NCBI RefSeq assembly: GCF_046097065.1
Contig: NZ_CP175563.1
Span: 2,790,001-2,854,000 of the forward strand
DNA from: Syntrophus buswellii
GTDB taxonomy: Bacteria; Desulfobacterota; Syntrophia; Syntrophales; Syntrophaceae
Direction: 5' to 3'
Length of the DNA: 64,000 nucleotides
The position numbers and the translations under genes were made by a program. The notes beneath the pieces are model-generated. The model searched no databases, was not told where the DNA came from, and saw only the letters and a program-made list of their open reading frames with translations. Below are positions 35,313 to 41,335 of this stretch, in pieces (positions within the stretch are counted from its first letter, which is position 1; each line of letters opens with the position of its first letter).

Positions 35313-36546
35313 TCCGCCGCGTTCCTTCTTCGGGAAGATATCGCTTCACCATCAGCACCGCATTCTGTCCTCCGAAGCCGAAGTTCTGGATGGCCCAGAG
35401 GGATGTGGGACAGGCTGCGCCTTTTCGCACGAAGGGCAGGGCCGGAGAACAGGGATCGTGGAGGTTCCGGATTTCCGGGAGGTAGCTGTTCCGCATGCAG
35501 ATCAGGCTCAGCGCCGTTTCCATGGCCCCGCAGGCCGTCGACAGATGCCCGATCCAGGACTTGAAGGCCAGGATCCGGGGAAAGGCCCCGGCATAAACCC
35601 GCTCGAGCAAGGCGGCCTCCATCCGGTCGTTGAGGAGGGTCGCCGTTCCGTGTGTGGAAACCGCTTCCACGTCTGCCGGCACAAGCCCTCCATCCGCCAG
35701 GGCCTTTTCCAGGGCCTTTTGCCCGCCTCTTCCTTCAGGGTCCGGCGCCGTCACATTGTATCCGTCCAGAGAGGCGCCGAAGCCGCAGACCTCCCCCAGA
35801 ATGTCCGCCCCCCGGCTCCGGGCATGCTCCAGCTCTTCCAGCAGCAGGCAGGCCCCGCCCTCGCCGGGAACGAAACCCCGCCTTCCGTTGTCGAAAGGCC
35901 GGCTCGCTTCACCGGGATTTCCTCCCCCTTCGTAAAGAGCCCGCGCTTTCCGGTAGGCCAGGACCGCCCCGTTTGTCAGGCGCGAATCGCCGCCCCCGGC
36001 GAGGGCAAGATCCAGGTAGCCGTCACGGATTTTGTGGAAGGCCTCCCCGATCGCCTGAAGAGAGGAGGAGCAGGCGGAGGTGACGGTGAAATTGTCTCCC
36101 TGGAGTCCGGCCAGGATGGAAATGACGGACGCCGCGGTATTGGGAAGAAAGCGGAGAATCCAGAGGGCCATCAGCGCATCGTGACGGATCTCCCCCTGGC
36201 GGATCTCAGGAATTTCCCCCCCTACATCCATATTGGGGCCGGCGCCGAGAAAGAGCCCCGTTTCCGCCATCTCCTCACTGCGCAGGGACGCCCCGCGCAG
36301 AGCCGACATCGCCGCAGCGACCGCGAACTGGGCCCCACGGTTGAGATAGCGGCGCTCCTTGAAGGAGCCGGTAAAGGACCCCAGTTCGAAATCCCGGACG
36401 GGAGAGGTAATCACCCGGGAATCGAAGGGGGACGCGGCAAAGGAGATACGGCCGGTGCGAAGCGAGTCCAGAATCTGCCCTGCAGAATTTCCCAGGGAGG
36501 AAATGGCCCCCAGGCCGGTTATGGCAACCCGTCGAACCGAAGACAT
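35302..36546 (-). CDS. Beta-ketoacyl-ACP synthase of the biotin operon
   Basis: FabF/FabB-type condensing enzyme with a complete Cys-His-His triad: VTSACSSSLQAIG (Cys159), STHGTATLLNDRME (first His) and KSWIGHLSTACGAMETA (Lys and second His). The start MSSVRRVAITGLGAISSLG at 36546 is the normal KAS N-terminus and gives 414 aa. It lies between the nitroreductase and a hotdog gene, all within a biotin operon, so it probably extends an acyl or dicarboxylyl chain on the adjacent carrier protein toward pimelate. Starter unit unknown. Confidence 0.88.
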   Translation of the reverse strand: MSSVRRVAITGLGAISSLGNSAGQILDSLRTGRISFAASPFDSRVITSPVRDFELGSFTGSFKERRYLNRGAQFAVAAAMSALRGASLRSEEMAETGLFLGAGPNMDVGGEIPEIRQGEIRHDALMALWILRFLPNTAASVISILAGLQGDNFTVTSACSSSLQAIGEAFHKIRDGYLDLALAGGGDSRLTNGAVLAYRKARALYEGGGNPGEASRPFDNGRRGFVPGEGGACLLLEELEHARSRGADILGEVCGFGASLDGYNVTAPDPEGRGGQKALEKALADGGLVPADVEAVSTHGTATLLNDRMEAALLERVYAGAFPRILAFKSWIGHLSTACGAMETALSLICMRNSYLPEIRNLHDPCSPALPFVRKGAACPTSLWAIQNFGFGGQNAVLMVKRYLPEEGTRRNET

Positions 36547-36563
36547 CGGACGTGCAACCCCTT

Positions 36564-37196
36564 TCACAGCTCCCGATAGATATCGGAAAGGTCTTTTTTC
36601 TTGAGAAGAGCGGGCGTTTCGTCGGGAAAGCCCAGGGTCAGGAAACATTTAAGGGTAACGGGGGAAATGCCCAGGATCTCTTCGGGAGAATCGAGGTAGA
36701 ACAGCGGCGCCGTCAGGATGCAGGACCCCAGCCCCAGTTCCACCCCTTTGAGCATCCATTCCATGACGGCCAATCCCACGCTGAGGTCGTCATCCGAAGA
36801 CGTCCGCGAATCCCCGGCCAGAATTCCCGAGGAATAAAGCTTCCCGGCAACGCTCCGGCGCACGGGAGCGGTTCCCACGGCAAACAGCACGGGGGCATCG
36901 AACATGAACTGAAGAAACCGGAAATAATTTGCGAGGACATTTTTAAGAATTTCCGACGCCCCTCGCTCCTCCGCCGTTGCCAGACGGGATCTGCAGCCCG
37001 CCTCCATGGCGGATCTCAACGTTTCACGAACCTCGGGACGGACGATCCGGAAGAAACGGACCGGCTGCCGGTTGGCTGGGGAAGGGGCCTGGAGGGCGCA
37101 GGCCACCATCGCTTCGATCAGTTCCTGCGGCGGGATTTCCTTCCGGTATTTCCGGACACTCCGGCGGCTGCAGATCAGGGAGTCCAGGGCCGTCAT
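36564..37196 (-). CDS. Nitroreductase-fold flavoprotein of the biotin operon
   Basis: A 210 aa member of the nitroreductase superfamily: CSRRSVRKYRKEIPPQELI (FMN phosphate contacts), ALQAPSPANRQPVRFF and GLAVMEWMLKGVELGLGSCIL. The ATG at 37196 lies four bases after the ACP stop codon. In this operon it is the only visible redox enzyme, so an enoyl-thioester reductase or desaturase role in the pimeloyl module is a hypothesis. Family knowledge supports flavin chemistry but not a substrate. Confidence 0.8.
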   Translation of the reverse strand: MTALDSLICSRRSVRKYRKEIPPQELIEAMVACALQAPSPANRQPVRFFRIVRPEVRETLRSAMEAGCRSRLATAEERGASEILKNVLANYFRFLQFMFDAPVLFAVGTAPVRRSVAGKLYSSGILAGDSRTSSDDDLSVGLAVMEWMLKGVELGLGSCILTAPLFYLDSPEEILGISPVTLKCFLTLGFPDETPALLKKKDLSDIYREL

Positions 37197-37200
37197 GGAG

Positions 37201-37569
37201 CTACGATGCCTTTGAAAGCCGCCAGGAGACGTAGTCCACCAGATCCTGGACCCTGGGATCGGCCTCTCCTTCGGCAAGGATCTCGCCGATCCGTTCGCCG
37301 GAGAGGAAGGGAATCCGGGCGGAGAGAAAGGAAGAGACCTCCCGGCTCTCCTGCTCGGCCTCTTCGATCAAGAGGGGAATCCGCTGCAGAAAGATATCGT
37401 CCTCATCCACTTCAATCCCGAACCGGGAGCTGAAGGAGAGGGCCAGTTCCAGCATGTCGATGGATTCGATGTCCAGGTCCCTGCGGAGGCGGGATTCCCC
37501 GGTGATTTCCTTGTCTTCGAGATCAAGGGTTTCAACAAGAATCGCTTGAATTTCGGTCAATAGGTCCAT
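37201..37569 (-). CDS. Acyl carrier protein of the biotin operon, long form
   Basis: Four-helix carrier protein. DLDIESIDMLELALSFSSRFG carries the phosphopantetheine Ser36 in ESIDML. It is 122 aa against roughly 78 for AcpP. The extra residues (about 70-110, EEAEQESREVSSFLSARI onward) lie between helix 2 and the final DPRVQDLVDYVSWRL helix. A dedicated carrier beside a ketosynthase and two hotdog proteins implies a specialised acyl chain. AAGGA precedes the ATG. Confidence 0.85.
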   Translation of the reverse strand: MDLLTEIQAILVETLDLEDKEITGESRLRRDLDIESIDMLELALSFSSRFGIEVDEDDIFLQRIPLLIEEAEQESREVSSFLSARIPFLSGERIGEILAEGEADPRVQDLVDYVSWRLSKAS

Positions 37570-37578
37570 AAAAGATCC

Positions 37579-37953
37579 TTATTCGGCGCCTTGGCAGAGA
37601 ATCGTCCCCGTCACCAGCGGTCGGCGGGTTTCAGCCCCCGGCCGCCACAGTCGGCACATCAGGCGATGGCCCGCCGCCTCCATGCGGAAGGGGTATGCTC
37701 CGGGCGTAAGAAAGGCGCGAAACTTGAAATCCTGAATCCTGCCGGGCGTTCTCTCCGGAACGGCCGTCCGTCCGGCCTTCAGGAAGGCGGAAATAACCAC
37801 ACTGCCCGGCACGACGGGACAGCCGGGGAAATGATCGGCGTAAATCGAATCGGCAGGATCGAAATAGAAGACCCCGCTGAGGACAGAGTCTCTGTGCGGC
37901 GCATCCGGCCGTTCAGGCCGCTCCCCTGCCTTCCGGTTCTCCGGATCGGGCAT
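37579..37953 (-). CDS. FabZ-like hotdog protein with the His half of the active site
   Basis: A 124 aa hotdog protein with DHFPGCPVVPGS, the FabZ active-site loop; His41 matches the FabZ catalytic His. The FabZ Glu, fifteen positions along in PGVLxxE, is Ser55 (PGSVVISAFLKA). It should therefore not dehydrate alone by the FabZ mechanism. It sits between bioA (five bases) and the ACP (nine bases). Together with the hotdog protein at 34857 it could rebuild one FabZ-type site, since in FabZ the His and Glu come from different subunits. Confidence 0.72.
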   Translation of the reverse strand: MPDPENRKAGERPERPDAPHRDSVLSGVFYFDPADSIYADHFPGCPVVPGSVVISAFLKAGRTAVPERTPGRIQDFKFRAFLTPGAYPFRMEAAGHRLMCRLWRPGAETRRPLVTGTILCQGAE

Positions 37954-37958
37954 CTTCC

Positions 37959-39329
37959 CTAATCCCCGACCACGGCCCGGATGGAATCAAGGGTGATCTC
38001 ACAGAGCCGGTCGATTTCCTCGTTTGTAATGCACAGAGGCGGCATGAGGACGATGACATCCCCCAGCGGACGGATGATCAGCCCCCGCTTCCGCGCCTCC
38101 AGAATGACGCGGTGCCCGATGCGCGCACCGGGGGGATAGAGTTCCTTCGTCTTTTTGTCGGCCACCAGTTCGATCCCGACCATGAAGCCCCGCTGGCGTA
38201 TTTCCCCCACGTGACCCAGCTTGGCGATGGGCTGGAGCCCCTGAGAAAACCGTTTGATCTTTCCTGCAAGACCCTCCACGACCCGCTCTTCGGTAAAGAT
38301 GTTCAGGCTGGCCACGGCGGCTGCGCAGGCCAGGGGATTTCCCGTGTAGGTATGCCCGTGAAAGAAGGTCTTGAATTCGTCGAAGCGCCCCAGGAACCCG
38401 CTGTAGATTTCCTCCGTCGCCACGGTGGCCGCCAGGGGCAGATAGCCTCCGGAGAGTCCTTTACCCACGGCCATGATGTCCGGCGTCACCCCTTCCTGCT
38501 GGCAGGCGAACATCGTTCCCGTCTTCCCGAAGCCGACCGCCACTTCATCGGCGATCATCAGCACCCCGTACTGCGTGCAGAGATCCCGAACCCGCCTGAG
38601 ATAGCCGGGAGGCTGCACCAGAATGCCCCCCGCCCCCTGCACGAGGGGTTCGATGATCAGGGCCGCCAGTTCGGAAGCATGCGTCGCCAGCAGGTTTTCC
38701 AACTGCTTGAGGCAGTCGAATTGGCAGGAAGGCTGAGAGGCCCCGAAGGGGCACCGGTAGCAGTACGGCGATTCGGCCTTGACCGTGGGGAAAAGGAGTT
38801 CGTGGTAAACGGCATGAAACAGGTCGATCCCGCCGACGCTGACCGCCCCCAGGGTGTCGCCGTGGTAGGCGTTGGTGAAGGAGATAAATCGTGTCTTGTC
38901 GGGATTTCCGCCGGCGGCCTGCTTCTGATATTGGAAGGCCATCTTCAGGGCGATCTCCACGGCGGTGGACCCGCTTTCGGAGTAAAAGACGCGGGTCAGT
39001 CCCTTGGGAACGACCTCCAGCAGCTTTTTCGCGCACTCGATGGCCGGCTCATGGACCAGGCCGAGGAGGGTCGAATGGGAAAGCCGATCCACCTGTTCCT
39101 TGACGGCCCGGTCAATCTGTTCCTTGCGATGGCCGTGAACATTGGTCCAGAGCGACGACACTCCGTCGATGTAATCCCGGCCGTCCACATCCCGGAGGAG
39201 CGTCCCCTTGCCTTCGGCGATGACCAGCACGTCCTCCGGGGAAAACTCCCGCATCTGCGTGAAGGGAAACCAGATGGATCTCAGCCCGTCGTCGATCAGC
39301 TGCCGCTTCTTTTCTTCCTGTCCGTTCAT
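37959..39329 (-). CDS. bioA: Adenosylmethionine--8-amino-7-oxononanoate transaminase
   Basis: PLP aminotransferase making 7,8-diaminopelargonate with SAM as amino donor. GLRSIWFPFTQM, SSLWTNVHGHRKEQID, STLLGLVHEPA, YHGDTLGAVSVGG, IADEVAVGFGKTGTMFA and the PLP Lys in MAVGKGLSGGYLPLAA (Lys290) are clear. The start at 39329 has GAGGAGAGGA immediately upstream; 456 aa. It is the first gene of the biotin operon and lies behind the BirA operator. Confidence 0.95.
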   Translation of the reverse strand: MNGQEEKKRQLIDDGLRSIWFPFTQMREFSPEDVLVIAEGKGTLLRDVDGRDYIDGVSSLWTNVHGHRKEQIDRAVKEQVDRLSHSTLLGLVHEPAIECAKKLLEVVPKGLTRVFYSESGSTAVEIALKMAFQYQKQAAGGNPDKTRFISFTNAYHGDTLGAVSVGGIDLFHAVYHELLFPTVKAESPYCYRCPFGASQPSCQFDCLKQLENLLATHASELAALIIEPLVQGAGGILVQPPGYLRRVRDLCTQYGVLMIADEVAVGFGKTGTMFACQQEGVTPDIMAVGKGLSGGYLPLAATVATEEIYSGFLGRFDEFKTFFHGHTYTGNPLACAAAVASLNIFTEERVVEGLAGKIKRFSQGLQPIAKLGHVGEIRQRGFMVGIELVADKKTKELYPPGARIGHRVILEARKRGLIIRPLGDVIVLMPPLCITNEEIDRLCEITLDSIRAVVGD

Positions 39330-39428
39330 TCCTCTCCTCTCCTCGTTCTCTCCGGAATTCCGGGATTCTAAACCTGCCCGACACGACCCTGCCCCTCGCT
39401 GTTCCCGAGGCGGAGCGGGACGGCAGTT

Positions 39429-39457
39429 TCTATAGTTGACGGGCTCCTGTTTGTCAA
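39429..39457 (-). promoter_or_regulatory. Promoter of the biotin operon
   Basis: On the minus strand, perfect TTGACA (39457-39452), 17-base spacer and TATAGA (39434-39429). The -35 box is inside the left half of the BirA operator, so repressor binding would block RNA polymerase directly. Confidence 0.8.
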
Positions 39458-39482
39458 CCCTGTTTTTCAACCCGGTTGACAA
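39451..39482. promoter_or_regulatory. BirA operator
   Basis: TTGTCAACC (39451-39459), 14-base spacer, GGTTGACAA (39474-39482): a perfect 9-bp inverted repeat matching the known bacterial BirA box (TTGTnAACC-N14-16-GGTTnACAA). It implies that this genome encodes a BirA with an N-terminal DNA-binding domain, and that all eight genes below it are biotin-controlled. Confidence 0.9.
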
Positions 39483-39556
39483 TGAAAGATCAAAAACCGG
39501 CAGGAGAGGAACAGGCCGGACGGAATGGACAGAACGAATAGTAGTTCTCAACCTTA

Positions 39557-39585
39557 TTGACTCCGGAAGCGGTACTGATTATAAT
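39557..39585 (+). promoter_or_regulatory. Sigma-70-type promoter for the OmpA-like lipoprotein
   Basis: TTGACT (39557-39562), 17-base spacer, perfect TATAAT (39580-39585). The start would be near 39592, leaving a leader of about 160 bases before the ATG at 39754. Confidence 0.75.
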
Positions 39586-39753
39586 TGCCCTGTTGAAAAT
39601 TTCGAAATCATCCGGGGGCCCGCCTTCGCCCAGGCATGGCCCCCGGGGATTTTGAAGAGATGGATGCGGCATGATCTCTGGTGCGGCGGGATGGATAACC
39701 CTGTTATTGATCTTCGAAACGTAACACATATATTCTTTTCAAGGAGGAAAAAA

Positions 39754-40410
39754 ATGAAGAAAAAGGGTATGGCTGTTTTGCTCTGCATGCTGCTTCTGGG
39801 CGGTTGCGCGACGATGGAAAGCCAGACGAAAACCACCAAAGGAGCCGTCTATGGAACGGCCGGCGGCGCTGCAGCCGGAGCAGTCCTCGGACAGGTCATC
39901 GGCCGTGATACCAAGGGCACCCTGATCGGCACGGCCATCGGTGCGGCCGTCGGCGGGCTGGGAGGCGCTGCGGTGGGAAAGATGATGGACAACCAGGAAA
40001 GGGATATGCGCAGCGCGCTGGGTACTTCCGAAGCGGCCGCTGTTTCCCGGGAAGGAAACCTCCTGGCGGTGACATTCAAGGGCGACGTCACCTTCGACAC
40101 CAATTCGGCGGCAGTCCGGCCGGGGCTCTACTCTGAAATAGACCGGGTCGCAGGCGTGCTGACTCAGTACCCGAATACCCTCATCCGGGTGGAAGGCCAC
40201 ACGGACAGTGTCGGTTCCGAAAGCTACAATCAGGATCTTTCGAACCGGCGAGCCATGGCCGTGAAGAATCTTCTTGTTCAGCGCGGCGTGGCGAACAACC
40301 GAATCGAGGTGATCGGTTTTGGGGAAACGATGCCCGTAGCGACCAATGAAACGGAGGCGGGGCGCCAGAAGAACAGGCGGGTGGAGATCAAGATCGCACC
40401 CCAGACATAA
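39754..40410 (+). CDS. OmpA-family lipoprotein with glycine-zipper domain
   Basis: A 218 aa lipoprotein: signal peptide ending in LLLGGC (lipidated Cys18), a glycine-zipper segment (GAVYGTAGGAAAGAVLGQVIG and GTAIGAAVGGLGGAAVG), then a C-terminal OmpA peptidoglycan-binding domain with VEGHTDSVGSESYNQDLSNRRA and NRRVEIKI. AAGGAGG precedes the ATG. Outer membrane, tethered to peptidoglycan. It opens the signalling island and is the same protein class as YfiB, the outer-membrane partner of YfiR, although such lipoproteins are also common on their own. A strong terminator follows. Confidence 0.92.
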   Translation: MKKKGMAVLLCMLLLGGCATMESQTKTTKGAVYGTAGGAAAGAVLGQVIGRDTKGTLIGTAIGAAVGGLGGAAVGKMMDNQERDMRSALGTSEAAAVSREGNLLAVTFKGDVTFDTNSAAVRPGLYSEIDRVAGVLTQYPNTLIRVEGHTDSVGSESYNQDLSNRRAMAVKNLLVQRGVANNRIEVIGFGETMPVATNETEAGRQKNRRVEIKIAPQT

Positions 40411-40459
40411 CCCCGGATCACGTTACATCCCGGTGCTGTCCGGAAAGCTGAAGAGGGGA

Positions 40460-40505
40460 AACGCCAAGCTCGTCAAGGAATCGGATGGCTTGGCGTTTTC
40501 TTTTT
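40460..40505 (+). terminator. Rho-independent terminator
   Basis: AACGCCAAGC (40460-40469) pairs with GCTTGGCGTT (40488-40497) with an 18-base loop, followed by TTCTTTTT. It ends the OmpA-like transcript, so the next gene needs readthrough or its own promoter. Confidence 0.85.
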
Positions 40506-40516
40506 AAGGATCGGAA

Positions 40517-40987
40517 ATGAAACTGGATATGGAGCTTTTCACCGCCATCGGTGTTCTCGTGGCCGCGCTGGCGATCATCCTCCTCTGGCGGACAGCCGAT
40601 GGCCGTTACGGGAAAATTCAGCCAAGCAGAGACGCGACGGAAGCCTACGAGCGTTTCCGGCTGGAGGACCATCTGGCCTATTACGTCAGCGGTTCGGACG
40701 TGTATCCCACCGCCATAATCGGTATAGACAAAACCTGGACCCTGAATTCCGATTTGTGGAGACCCAGGGACCTCTCCGGCGGGAAGATGAAAGAATTGGT
40801 CCAGAATATGCGAGAGAAGTCGGCCATCCGCCAATCCCCCCTCTTTGGTTTCGACCTTTTCGATCACCGGGGGGAAAAAATCGGCAGTTGTTATTCAACG
40901 CTGGACTCCGTTACAACCATCAAGATCACCGGGGAAAGGACCGTCGTCGTCCATACCCCTCCCGTCGATACAGACAGAAATCCCTGA
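40517..40987 (+). CDS. Membrane-anchored hypothetical protein
   Basis: A 156 aa protein with one N-terminal membrane segment (LFTAIGVLVAALAIILLW) and a soluble domain I do not recognise; YYVSGSDVYPTAIIGIDKTW and the late beta strands (TTIKITGERTVVVHTPPVD) are its most ordered parts. AAGGA lies before the ATG. It starts 12 bases after the OmpA terminator. Confidence 0.7.
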   Translation: MKLDMELFTAIGVLVAALAIILLWRTADGRYGKIQPSRDATEAYERFRLEDHLAYYVSGSDVYPTAIIGIDKTWTLNSDLWRPRDLSGGKMKELVQNMREKSAIRQSPLFGFDLFDHRGEKIGSCYSTLDSVTTIKITGERTVVVHTPPVDTDRNP

Positions 40988-41335
40988 AAAACGCCACAGC
41001 CCCTCCCCCGCAAGGCCGGCAGAACTCCAGACGCTCCCCGTGGAGGCAGGCCGCAGAAAAATTCCAGCGGAATGACCCTGATCTGCAACTGCGCATTGCC
41101 TTATATCTTAATTTCCTTAAGGAATATCCCTTAGGTCAAAAGAGCATTTTTTCGCCATTCCCTGTTTGATTTTTCGCATAAAGGCTGATAAAGGCAGACT
41201 GAAAACCGTGGACGGGAACCGCCGGCAGACATCCCCAACAGCCTGCGAACAGGCAGCGGCGGCGGGAATTCCCGCCTGTGAAAAACGTTTGAAACCTGAA
41301 GCGCTCGTGCGAATCAATCTGAACCCGGGGTATCC
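40988..41335. other. 348-base gap before the first hybrid kinase
   Basis: I see no gene on either strand. The only ordered element is a 12-base palindrome TTCCTTAAGGAA at 41113-41124 in an AT-rich patch, a possible promoter or operator region for the kinase at 41336. No convincing -35/-10 pair is visible. Confidence 0.4.

Noticed and set aside
38112..39371. Plus-strand frame of 419 codons opposite bioA
   Set aside because: Shadow of a well-conserved aminotransferase; no recognisable domain.
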